Shown: positions 25,323 through 33,246 of the stretch, piece after piece
Layout: each line of letters starts with the position of its first letter
Position numbering within the stretch: the first letter of the stretch is position 1
Source of the DNA: an uncultured Nitrospira sp.
GTDB taxonomy: Bacteria > Nitrospirota > Nitrospiria > Nitrospirales > Nitrospiraceae
Direction: 5' to 3'
Assembly: GCA_902500995.1 (NCBI GenBank)
Contig: CABVSR010000024.1
Coordinates: 1-59,051 of the forward strand
DNA: 59,051 nt
Program-made: the position numbers and the translations under genes
The notes under the pieces: model-generated
Databases searched by the model: none
What the model was told of the DNA's origin: nothing
What the model saw: the letters and a program-made list of their open reading frames with translations, nothing else

Positions 25323-28300
25323 TCATTCGGCCGCGCGTCCCGTCGTGTCGTGGACGATGCCGAGCACGCGTGTCGCGGCTCCGTCGGCGTTCCGATAGAT
25401 CCGTCCGCTCCAGGCCAGCCAATGGATCGAGCGATCGGGCCATACGACACGATGCCGGATATGGACGGAGGTCTGATCGCGAAGACCGAGTTCGAGGCGG
25501 GTGAGGGTGGACCCGCGATCAAGCGGGTAGATCAATCCGATATAGGCGGAATAGGTGCCGGGAAAAGATTCCGGCGCCAAGCCGAACAGCATCTCGACGC
25601 CCTCGGACCAATAGAGACGGTCGGAGACGACATCCCAGTCCCAGATACCAAGTTCCGTCGAGATGAGGGCCATCCGCAGGCGTTCTTCGCTGAGGCGTAA
25701 TCTGGCTTCGGTCCGTTTGCGGTCGGTGATATCTTGCAGGGCGCCGGCCATCCTGACGGCTCGCCCCTGCGCGTCCCGCTGCACCACCTCCGCGCGCGCA
25801 TGAAACCACTGATATTCATTCCGCTTGTTCAGCAGCCGGTACTCGGCGTCATAGTGAGAGTGCCCTGGATCCATGCAGGCCGTCAGTTGCGCAAAGACGC
25901 CGTCGCGATCCTCGGGGTGCAAGCGAGAAGTCCAACTGTCCAAGACGTCGGGAAACTCCTCCTCATTGTACCCGAGCATCTCGCGCACGCGAGGAGACCA
26001 CCAGACAGGCGTGATCGGCGCATTCCACGGTTGTTCCGGTAGGATACAGCCATCCCAGAAGCCGTCGTGAGAGCCGCGAATGACATGTTCCAAACGTTCC
26101 TCGCTGGCGCGCAGGGATTCCTGGACCTGTTTGTATGCGGTGATGTCGCGGGAGATGGCCAGGAGCCGACGGGACCGCCCTTGCGCATCGAGCATGGGTG
26201 TGACCTGCACATCCCACCACTTCGCGACTCCACCCATGGTGGGGCAGAAGCCGACAAATTTGCCGATCTCCCCCGCTTTGGCCGCTTCCAAGGCCGCCAG
26301 GGCCGCCGCGCGATCGTCGCCTTCCCAGAAGTCGGGCCAGGGTTTGTTGAGGTAGCCAGCGAGATCGTGGATCTCCAAGAGTGTTCGCCCCGCGTCATTC
26401 ATGTATTGCAGCCGACCTTCCAGATCGAGGACTTTGATGCAATCCGCGCTGCTGTGGAGGATCTGGTTTTTAAACTCCTCACTGTCATGAAGGGCGATCT
26501 CCGCTTCTTTGATGGCGGTGATGTCTTCGCAGACGATCAGGACCACCGGCGCCTGCTCGTCCCGCCGTACGGCTTGAGCGGTTTCTCGCACCCAGATCAC
26601 CTGGCCATCCTTCCTGATGTTGCGCAGCTCCCACCGCCTGGGCTGCCCTACGGTGGACAGGCAATTAAAGAGATTCCGGCGAACCGCTGCCCGATCGTCC
26701 GGATGACACAGTTCTAAGACGGAGGTGCCGATCAGCTCCCGCACCTCGTAGCCCAGCTGTTCGGCTCCGAAGCGATTCACGGACAAGACCGTGCCGGTCG
26801 CATTCACCATGAAGTACATCGAGGGGTTGTCGTCGAACAACGCCCGATAACGTCGCTCGCTGGCGATCAATTCGGCTTCGATCCGCTTGTGCTCGGTCAT
26901 ATCCTCGGCGAATCCGACGATACGATAGACATGGCCCGATGCGTCACGGATGGGAAAGGCACGATCCCAGATCCATCGCATGGACCCGTCAGGGCGCAGG
27001 ATGCGGTAGGTTTCGTCGTAGGCATTCTGGGTTTGGCGACTGAGCGCGGCCTGCTCGATACGAGCGCGATCGTCGGGGTGGATCGCTTCCATCCAGGAAG
27101 CGGGATGGGCGTAGAGACTGTCGCAGGAGCGACCCCAGATCTCTTCGTAGCCGGGGCTGATATACACCACCTGCGTTTTTTCCGGGTTGGTGATCCAGAA
27201 GACCTCCCGGATATGTTCCGCCAGTTGCCGAAACCGTTGCTGACTTTCCTCGACCGCCCGCTCAGCCTCTTTACGTTCGGAAATATCGCGAAACACCACG
27301 ACCGCGCCTGCCGTATGCCCTTTTTCGACGATCGGCGTGCTGACGTATTCCACGGGCACCGTCACGCCGTCTTTCCGCCAAAACACCTCGGTTGCCACGC
27401 GGTGCACCAAGCCGTCCTGCAACGACGCATAAATCGGGCATTGCTCGGCCGGATAGGGGCTGCCATCCGAACGGGAGTGATGCAGCAGGGCATGCATGGG
27501 CCGGTCGATCAACTCGTACGGTTCGTAGCCCAGCAATTGCGCCGCCGTCGGATTGACAAATGTCGTCAATCCTTCGTGATCCAGGCCATAAATGCCTTCG
27601 CCCGCCTGCGTGAGGATGACCTCGTGGAGATGGCGGAGGCGGTCCAGAATGTCCTCTGCGCGCCGCCGTTGGGTAATGTCTCGAATGATGCCGCTGTAGA
27701 ACACCGCCTCGTCGGTCTTCCACATGGCCAATGACAGTTCCAGCGGGAATTCACTCCCGTCCTTCCGCAACCCTTCCAGTTCGACGAGTCGCCCGATGAG
27801 CCGGGACTCTCCTGTATCTCTCACGCGCGCGAGCCCGCGTTCGTGGGCCGCGCGGTGGCGGGCCGGCATCAACATGCTGAGGGATTGCCCGCGGACCTCC
27901 TCATCCGTATACCCGAAGAGATGCGCCGCGGCGCGGTTCCACGACAGGATGCGGCCGTGATGATCCGCGAGGACGATGGAGTCGGTCGCCGCTTCCACGA
28001 GAGAGCGGAATCGCGCTTCGCTTTCATGCAGGGCATGCTCGGCATGTTCCGCCTTGACGGCCAAGGCTTGCACGCCGACTGCCCGTTGCAGAACGGCGCG
28101 CAACTCATCCCGGTTATAGGGTTTGGTGAGGTAGGCGAAGGCCCCCTGAGTCAGCGAACCGACCGTACGGTCGGTGCCGGTATAGGCCGTGAGGATGATG
28201 ACAGGCAGTTGCGGCTGTTGTTGCTGGAGCGTCAGCAGGACGGAGGAGCCGTCTCCGTCCGGGAGCCCGAGGTCGAGTAGGACGGCATTGTAGTGGTGGG

Positions 28301-28445
28301 CGTGGGCTTGCGCGAGCGCGTCCGCGCAGGTCATGGCAACGTTCACCTGATAGCCGTCGTGATCGAGCAAATCCTGCAGCCCGAGGGCAATATCAGGATC
28401 GTCGTCCACGACCAGGATGGAATGTGTCAGCGTCGCTTGTGCCAT
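25323..28445 (-). CDS. Receiver plus seven-PAS sensor protein without kinase domain
   Basis: A protein of about 1040 residues. The receiver domain is at the N-terminus (ILVVDDDPD, phospho-Asp in VLLDLGLPDGDG, LTAYTGTD, YLTKPYN). Then come seven PAS/PAC units starting near FRSLVEAATDSIVLAD, VILTQAGEGIYGLD, FRQLAEHIREVFWIT, YRALFDDNPSMYFMV, FKNQILHSSADCIKVLD, LEHVIRGSHDGFWDG and LRMALISTELGIWDWD. It ends right after the last PAC motif, with no HisKA, HATPase, GGDEF or other output domain. ATG 28445 has a strong GGAGG site 5 bases upstream, so it is preferred over 28472. It follows the TonB receptor gene by 30 bp. It probably signals by protein contact to the two kinases downstream. Confidence 0.88.
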   Translation of the reverse strand: MAQATLTHSILVVDDDPDIALGLQDLLDHDGYQVNVAMTCADALAQAHAHHYNAVLLDLGLPDGDGSSVLLTLQQQQPQLPVIILTAYTGTDRTVGSLTQGAFAYLTKPYNRDELRAVLQRAVGVQALAVKAEHAEHALHESEARFRSLVEAATDSIVLADHHGRILSWNRAAAHLFGYTDEEVRGQSLSMLMPARHRAAHERGLARVRDTGESRLIGRLVELEGLRKDGSEFPLELSLAMWKTDEAVFYSGIIRDITQRRRAEDILDRLRHLHEVILTQAGEGIYGLDHEGLTTFVNPTAAQLLGYEPYELIDRPMHALLHHSRSDGSPYPAEQCPIYASLQDGLVHRVATEVFWRKDGVTVPVEYVSTPIVEKGHTAGAVVVFRDISERKEAERAVEESQQRFRQLAEHIREVFWITNPEKTQVVYISPGYEEIWGRSCDSLYAHPASWMEAIHPDDRARIEQAALSRQTQNAYDETYRILRPDGSMRWIWDRAFPIRDASGHVYRIVGFAEDMTEHKRIEAELIASERRYRALFDDNPSMYFMVNATGTVLSVNRFGAEQLGYEVRELIGTSVLELCHPDDRAAVRRNLFNCLSTVGQPRRWELRNIRKDGQVIWVRETAQAVRRDEQAPVVLIVCEDITAIKEAEIALHDSEEFKNQILHSSADCIKVLDLEGRLQYMNDAGRTLLEIHDLAGYLNKPWPDFWEGDDRAAALAALEAAKAGEIGKFVGFCPTMGGVAKWWDVQVTPMLDAQGRSRRLLAISRDITAYKQVQESLRASEERLEHVIRGSHDGFWDGCILPEQPWNAPITPVWWSPRVREMLGYNEEEFPDVLDSWTSRLHPEDRDGVFAQLTACMDPGHSHYDAEYRLLNKRNEYQWFHARAEVVQRDAQGRAVRMAGALQDITDRKRTEARLRLSEERLRMALISTELGIWDWDVVSDRLYWSEGVEMLFGLAPESFPGTYSAYIGLIYPLDRGSTLTRLELGLRDQTSVHIRHRVVWPDRSIHWLAWSGRIYRNADGAATRVLGIVHDTTGRAAE

Positions 28446-28475
28446 CGCATCCTCCCGGGTGTCACCGGGCACGTG

Positions 28476-30545
28476 CTAAAACCGAAGGGTCAGCCAACCC
28501 ATGACCCGCCGGCTGATCAGGTCGCCCAGCGGGTGTTCCTTATGTTCGTCATTCAACGCGTTGAAGACCGAGATCGCCAGCTCCGCATCGCGCATATAGC
28601 CGGCGACGGCCTTCTGCTGCCAGAACCGATACCCCGCCCGCAGGTTGAGCAGGTTGTAGCTGCCGACCCGGCTTCCCGGCACCGTGACGCCGGCCGCTGG
28701 AAGCGCTCCTAATTGAGTGAAGCTTTGCGCGAGCGGGTAGTCGCTGGCGCCGACGTAGTAGTAACTGATTTCTCCGCTCAGGCCGCTATCCCATTCCGTC
28801 CGGAGACCAGCGCTGACTTTAGATCGCGGCGCGCCCCGGCGGACTGTTCCGGTGAAGGATTGATTGATTTCCTCATAGGCATAGTTGGCAAATCCGCTCA
28901 GCCACCGGCTGGCAAGCACTTCGATGCCGGCTTCGCCTCCGTAGATATCCGCGGACCCGGGATCGTTCACAAATGCAGAAGCTCCGCCTGCGGTGACCCG
29001 GCTACCGATCAGATCCGAGAGATGGTTGAAAAACACGTTGGCCCGCGCGCGGAGGCGATGTTTCCAGTACCAGCCCTGATACCCGGCCTCATACGAAATA
29101 ATCCGTTCGGGGGCGAGGCCGGTCGAACCGGTGACGGGAACAGTGGACGAAACCGATGCAGGCAGGGGGAAGGGCAGACCGGTCGGGATGGTGGTCGTGA
29201 CGCGTTGGTCCTGATGAGATTCGAACAGAGTGGGAGGGCGATAGGCCGCCGAACCGGAGAGGTGAAACGTGTGGCCCTCCACCGGTTGATACAAGACGGC
29301 CAGTCGCGGGCTCCACGTGCCGTTGATCTGCGAGTGGAGATCATACCGGACACCTGCCACGAAGGTGAGTGCCGGTGCGGCGCGCCATTCATCCTGCAAG
29401 AACAATCCGAGCCGGTTCTCGCGACTAAATTGATCGATGGTCGGACTCGAGAGCGAATTGTGCCGATAGCTCGCGCCATACAGGAGCCGGTTTGCCGGGC
29501 CAACCGTCAACGCATGTTGCACGTCGACGTTGTAGGTGTTGCCTGAAAAGGGGTTGGTCGAGACGCCGTTGCGGTCGGTCACGTTGATGAGGCCGGTCAA
29601 TTGAGGCAGCGCATTGATGGTGGCATGGTCCGTATAGCCGGACCACCAGGCTCGAACGAGAAACTCTCCATGTTCGTAGACAGCGTTCGCGTAGCCGAAC
29701 GACGGGCGAGTGGCGTTGCTGGTCACTTCGCCGACTTGCCCGTCGAACCGGTTCGTTTCGACCAATCCCCCGGACAGCTGCAGCTTCGACGTGGAGGACA
29801 GGGCATAGTCCGTCTGGATATTGAATCGGTGGGAGCGGAACGCCAGAGCGTCTGCGTCTCGCCATTGCTGCGTCTGGTCCCGGCCGATCGAGAGCCGGTA
29901 GCCGAACTTGCCCGCGGTTCCGGCGTGGACCGCGGCGCTGCTGAGCGTGCCTTGTTCGCCTCCGCCAAACTGCAACGTCGTTCCCTTCATTTCTTCCGGG
30001 GATTTGGTGATGATATTGATCACCCCGTCGAAGGCATTGAACCCGTACATGGCGGACGCGGGCCCCTTCAGCACTTCGATGCGCTTGATTTCAGGGAGCG
30101 TGATGGGAAGGGATTTCCAAAAGACGTTTCCCTGCACGTCGAGGTAGATCGAACGTCCGTCGACCATCACCAGCATCTTGTTCGCGAACGGTTGATTGTC
30201 TCCCCGCGCGCTGACGTTGAAATCGGCTCCGGTCATCTGCATGACTTCCAGCCCGGGAATGCGTCGGAGCACGGTCGGAAGATCGATGGCGCCGGATTGC
30301 CTGATATCCTCGTCCGTGATGACGTAGACGTTTGACGGAGCCTGTGAAATGGGTTGTTCATACCGTGACGCAATGCTCACGGTTTCTTCTTCTTTCAGCA
30401 GCTCCAGATCCTGGTTGGCGGAAAAGGATGGGGGATCGTCAAAACGACTGGTCGGAGATTCGGCGGCAGCGCCCGTGCTCACGCTCACCGTCAGGAATGC
30501 CGCGACCATCGTATGCCACACTCCCTTGAAATCAGAATGCATCAT
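28476..30545 (-). CDS. TonB-dependent outer-membrane receptor
   Basis: A protein of about 689 residues with a signal peptide (FLTVSVSTGAAAES). Its plug domain has SNVYVITDEDIRQSGAIDLPTVLRRIPGLEVMQ and RIEVLKGPASAMYGFNAFDGVINIITK. A 22-strand barrel follows, ending in WLTLRF with the terminal Phe expected for BAM recognition. A weak TonB-box-like ETVSIASR precedes the plug. The start is ATG 30545 or 30542; no strong ribosome site is seen and longer starts look non-coding. The plug resembles siderophore/vitamin-type receptors, but the ligand is unknown. It heads a sensor operon, and a 37-bp operator-like box lies about 410 bp upstream. Confidence 0.9.
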   Translation of the reverse strand: MMHSDFKGVWHTMVAAFLTVSVSTGAAAESPTSRFDDPPSFSANQDLELLKEEETVSIASRYEQPISQAPSNVYVITDEDIRQSGAIDLPTVLRRIPGLEVMQMTGADFNVSARGDNQPFANKMLVMVDGRSIYLDVQGNVFWKSLPITLPEIKRIEVLKGPASAMYGFNAFDGVINIITKSPEEMKGTTLQFGGGEQGTLSSAAVHAGTAGKFGYRLSIGRDQTQQWRDADALAFRSHRFNIQTDYALSSTSKLQLSGGLVETNRFDGQVGEVTSNATRPSFGYANAVYEHGEFLVRAWWSGYTDHATINALPQLTGLINVTDRNGVSTNPFSGNTYNVDVQHALTVGPANRLLYGASYRHNSLSSPTIDQFSRENRLGLFLQDEWRAAPALTFVAGVRYDLHSQINGTWSPRLAVLYQPVEGHTFHLSGSAAYRPPTLFESHQDQRVTTTIPTGLPFPLPASVSSTVPVTGSTGLAPERIISYEAGYQGWYWKHRLRARANVFFNHLSDLIGSRVTAGGASAFVNDPGSADIYGGEAGIEVLASRWLSGFANYAYEEINQSFTGTVRRGAPRSKVSAGLRTEWDSGLSGEISYYYVGASDYPLAQSFTQLGALPAAGVTVPGSRVGSYNLLNLRAGYRFWQQKAVAGYMRDAELAISVFNALNDEHKEHPLGDLISRRVMGWLTLRF

Positions 30546-30952
30546 GCATGACTCGGTACCGTGCTGTGTTCGATCCTGCGACCCGTCTTCCCCGGGCGTT
30601 TCCAAGCGAACGTTCTGCGGAGCGCCTGGTGATCCCGGCCGCTGCGGGGCGGTGGTGTTGCCGGTTGGGGCTCAGGCGGAGTGGATGCAGAGAGACAGTG
30701 AACGACGGTGCCGTCTCGTGCGGTCCGAGTGCGTTTGGCATATCGTGAGCCCTCTCGCGGCGGCATCGGACGTGGTCTGACAGAAAAAGGGAGGGAGATC
30801 CGCGTTGCCCCTAGGAACGCTCACGCAAAAGGCATGCTTGCCCAGAGGGGATGGATCAGGAAAGGGCGGGTGAGGGTTTTGAAAGGTTCCGCGAGATTGG
30901 GGTGATCTTCGTAGGAAGGATGGTAGTGCGTGGTATTTGGAATTCGATGCGC
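30546..30952. other. Intergenic region without recognised gene
   Basis: These 400 bp lie between the TonB-receptor start and the RHH gene end and probably hold the receptor promoter and leader. I looked for a cobalamin riboswitch (B12 box) and TPP or other riboswitch motifs on the minus strand and did not find one I could support. Short open frames here look like chance. Confidence 0.4.
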
Positions 30953-30989
30953 GTATCTAAGGGGATACAGACTGTATGTGTTCAGATAC
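30953..30989. promoter_or_regulatory. 37-bp tandem palindrome, box A
   Basis: Two 16-bp palindromes, GTATC-taaggg-GATAC at 30953-30968 and GTATg-tgttca-GATAC at 30974-30989, are set 21 bp apart by a 5-bp spacer. The same layout occurs at 31671 and 49654. The box covers the last codons and stop of the RHH gene and lies about 410 bp upstream of the TonB receptor. The 21-bp step (two helical turns) suits side-by-side dimers of a small regulator such as the RHH protein encoded here; that link is inferred. Confidence 0.6.
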
Positions 30990-31238
30990 AACCGGCAGAT
31001 TCGATTTGGCGGTTCGAGGACGGCCTGGTTTTAAGTCCTGAAGACGCGGGGAGAAGGGGCGGCCATTCTGAGATTCCAAATTGTGAAGCAACTCTTCAAT
31101 GGCCGACGAAATGAGCCCGGCCATCGTAGTGCCGGAGGTCCAGTACGCCGCATCCCGCATACGTTCTAACAGCTCTGCCGGAAGGCTCACGGTCATGCGT
31201 TGCCGTTTTTGAGGCCTCAAATAGATGAATCGGTTCAT
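30957..31238 (-). CDS. Ribbon-helix-helix (CopG/Arc-type) DNA-binding protein
   Basis: A 93-residue protein. The ribbon strand is RQRMTVSLP (about 12-20). Helix A is AELLERMRDAAYW and helix B is TTMAGLISSAIEELLHNL, with the usual Gly-Thr turn between them. The C-terminal 35 residues are basic and Pro-rich (SPRLQDLKPGRPRTAK), possibly an extra DNA-contact tail. ATG 31238 is chosen because AAGGAG lies 7 bases before it. The gene sits between two copies of the tandem palindrome (30953 and 31671), one of them overlapping its own 3' end, so autoregulation is likely. An antitoxin role is possible for this fold, but no toxin gene is adjacent. Confidence 0.75.
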   Translation of the reverse strand: MNRFIYLRPQKRQRMTVSLPAELLERMRDAAYWTSGTTMAGLISSAIEELLHNLESQNGRPFSPRLQDLKPGRPRTAKSNLPVVSEHIQSVSP

Positions 31239-31338
31239 GATGCAACTCCTTTGCACGAGAGGCGTGTGGAGGAGCACGCCTCCCGATCCGTTTTCCGTCT
31301 GTACGATGCGCCGCTTCCTTCCTCAGGGAAACAGCCGG

Positions 31339-31464
31339 CTACGTCCTCCGCTGTGACGGATGGGTGTCGGTACGCTGAGACGCGCTGTCTTTCCAGACCG
31401 CCACGATCAACACGGCCAACATCCCGCTGACTCCCACGAGGAGACCGCCCATGATGAGTTCCAT
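31339..31464 (-). CDS. Small single-pass membrane protein
   Basis: A 41-residue protein: a short N-terminus, one hydrophobic helix (about 4-24, GGLLVGVSGMLAVLIVAVW with flanking residues), then a polar, basic tail ending in SQRRT. ATG 31464 has a strong ribosome site (AAAGGAG, 6 bases before). It lies 100 bp upstream of the RHH gene on the same strand and about 207 bp downstream of box B, so the two may form a small operon. It resembles small regulatory membrane peptides. A toxin-like (type I) peptide is a possibility but there is no evidence for it. Confidence 0.55.
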   Translation of the reverse strand: MELIMGGLLVGVSGMLAVLIVAVWKDSASQRTDTHPSQRRT

Positions 31465-31670
31465 GTCAGGCTCCTTTCTATCTCGAAGGCTGCTGTCCTG
31501 TCGGACAGCCACGCCAAGCATGATCGACGTCCCGCTGAAGCAGCAACAGCCGTGCCACCAGGCGGGCTTCGCAGGACGTTCGATCGATGGACAAGCGGTT
31601 GATAAAAAATGCGTGAAGGAAACGCCGTTCTCCGGCGGGAAGAGTGCAGGCAGAAGAGGCGGGTCTCACT

Positions 31671-31707
31671 GTATCGGATCAGATCCAACGCGTATCTGAT
31701 TCGATAC
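31671..31707. promoter_or_regulatory. 37-bp tandem palindrome, box B
   Basis: GTATC-ggatca-GATcC at 31671-31686 and GTATC-tgattc-GATAC at 31692-31707 have the same 6-bp cores and 21-bp step as box A. The box lies 42 bp past the stop of the last DUF928 gene and upstream of the small membrane protein and RHH genes, a sensible place for an operator of the latter. It could also mark the end of an island. Confidence 0.6.
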
Positions 31708-31749
31708 CGGGGGCAATGTCTGACGCCTCGCGCGATACACGGGGCGAGA

Positions 31750-32490
31750 TCAGGGTGAGGAGTCTCCAGGAAGATGCACGCCGGATTGATGCAACAAATG
31801 GTCGAGCATCAGGCGTAGCCGCTCCTTGTCGGCGTCTCGTTCAATCAGTTCGACGAGGCAGGCGATAGCGTCGTACCACAGCCCCGATTCGGCATAACGA
31901 TACACGCCCTCAATATCGCAAGAAGACGAAGGGCAGGGCATGCCGAGGGCGCAGGCCTGATCCAAAGAGATTCGTTCGATCATTCCACCCGCCACCACAT
32001 CGAGTGATGGCCTCTCGGGGTCCATCACCACGGTCACATACCATCGATACGACTCGTCCGCCCTGAATTCCACTCCGTATTCACGAGGCCTCAGGCAATG
32101 GATTCCGTGTCGACCCGGCGAAGGCAGTGATTGTTCCAGAACAGGGCGGATCCCTCGCGAATCGACCACGGTCAGGATCATGGGCCGGGACGTACGCAGA
32201 GACTGATACCAGCAGAGGGTGGGATCGGTCTTCACCGTAAACGCAATGTGATCTGGCACCAGGGCAATAAGGACAGGAGCTCCGGCGTCCACGCCACGGC
32301 CTTGCCCGCCGATACGGGCTCGCGGCGCGTCTGCTTTTCTCGGCTTGTATTCAGGCAGCTGCCGGTCGGAGGCGCCGGCAGAGTCAGCGGCGATACTGCC
32401 GGGAGCGCTCAAGGCGAATGGCAGTTCGGGCCAGCCCGCCAACCACGTGGCTGCGAAGACCAGCAAAAAAAGCACTTCTCGATAGGGCAT
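31750..32490 (-). CDS. DUF928-family exported protein, copy 2
   Basis: A 246-residue protein. A hydrophobic N-terminus is followed by the DUF928 pattern: LPEYKPRKADAPRARIGGQGRG (about 45-66), ALVPDHIAFTVKTDPTLCWYQS and ESYRWYVTVVMDPERPSLDVVAGGMIER. The C-terminal part (WYDAIACLVELIE) is a short helical region shared with the neighbour. DUF928 has no known function and is usually found in cyanobacteria next to CHAT/TPR and TpsA genes. It starts 3 bp after the stop of its paralogue and is the last gene of the operon. Confidence 0.75.
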   Translation of the reverse strand: MPYREVLFLLVFAATWLAGWPELPFALSAPGSIAADSAGASDRQLPEYKPRKADAPRARIGGQGRGVDAGAPVLIALVPDHIAFTVKTDPTLCWYQSLRTSRPMILTVVDSRGIRPVLEQSLPSPGRHGIHCLRPREYGVEFRADESYRWYVTVVMDPERPSLDVVAGGMIERISLDQACALGMPCPSSSCDIEGVYRYAESGLWYDAIACLVELIERDADKERLRLMLDHLLHQSGVHLPGDSSP

Positions 32491-32493
32491 TCG

Positions 32494-33225
32494 TCACCGT
32501 TGCCGGGCATGGGATTGCGCGAGATCCCAATCCGCCACATCATGCAGACCCACTTGTCTGAGCAAGGCGGCGCGCTGTTTCCGGAGTCCTGTGTCTGCCG
32601 GATTGGTCTCAATGAGTTCGCAGAGACAGGCCATGGCATCGTACCAGAATCCTTTGCCGGCATTGTCCATGACTGCGTCACGGGTACAGGTCGTCGTGGC
32701 CCCGAGTATCGAGCATTCGCTGAATTCACAGCGCTCAATCATGCCGCCGGTCACAATATCGTGCGAGGGCGCGTCCGGGTCTTTGATCACGGAGATATAC
32801 CACCGGTATTGGACGTTGGGTTGAAGCGCAAAGCCCAGATCTTCGAGTTTCACGGCATGGACCCCGGCCTGGTGCGGAGAGGGCATGGACCGCTCCACCA
32901 ATGCGCGAATCGACCGCTCGTCGATCAAGGTGAATCGGATCGGCAAGGACGTGTGTTTGGAAAGGAACCAATTGAGCGCCGGATGTTGTTTCACCGTGAT
33001 GCCGACATGGTCGGGCACGAGCGCGGAAATCGCCGGGTCTTCACCCTCACTGCCTCGCAGCGTTCCCCCGATGCGAGCGCGCGGGGTGGTGCGCTGAGGC
33101 GTCTGATAGATCGGCAGGTCCGGGTCGGCGTCGGTGACGGCCTGGGTCGGGGTTGCGAACGCAACGATGACGAGGGCCGCGACACCTATCGTCTGGGTCA
33201 GGCAGCGAAAATTCCAACTAGCCAA
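32494..33225 (-). CDS. DUF928-family exported protein, copy 1
   Basis: A 243-residue protein with a signal peptide (VAALVIVAFATPTQA). DUF928 motifs are PIYQTPQRTTPRARIGGTLRG, SALVPDHVGITVKQHPALNWFLS and VQYRWYISVIKDPDAPSHDIVTGGMIER. Extra Cys occur in the second half (RCEFSECSILGATTTCT), followed by the shared WYDAMACLCELIET helix. It is a clear paralogue of the following gene. It starts 21 bp downstream of the CHAT gene, so it belongs to the same transcript. A periplasmic or outer-membrane accessory to the TpsA/CHAT system is inferred; nothing biochemical is known. Confidence 0.78.
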   Translation of the reverse strand: MASWNFRCLTQTIGVAALVIVAFATPTQAVTDADPDLPIYQTPQRTTPRARIGGTLRGSEGEDPAISALVPDHVGITVKQHPALNWFLSKHTSLPIRFTLIDERSIRALVERSMPSPHQAGVHAVKLEDLGFALQPNVQYRWYISVIKDPDAPSHDIVTGGMIERCEFSECSILGATTTCTRDAVMDNAGKGFWYDAMACLCELIETNPADTGLRKQRAALLRQVGLHDVADWDLAQSHARQR

Positions 33226-33246
33226 GCAAGACCTCGTGCGCGCTCC

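Noticed and set aside
30546-30952. Cobalamin riboswitch upstream of the TonB receptor
   Set aside because: No B12-box or the expected conserved core could be found on the minus strand.
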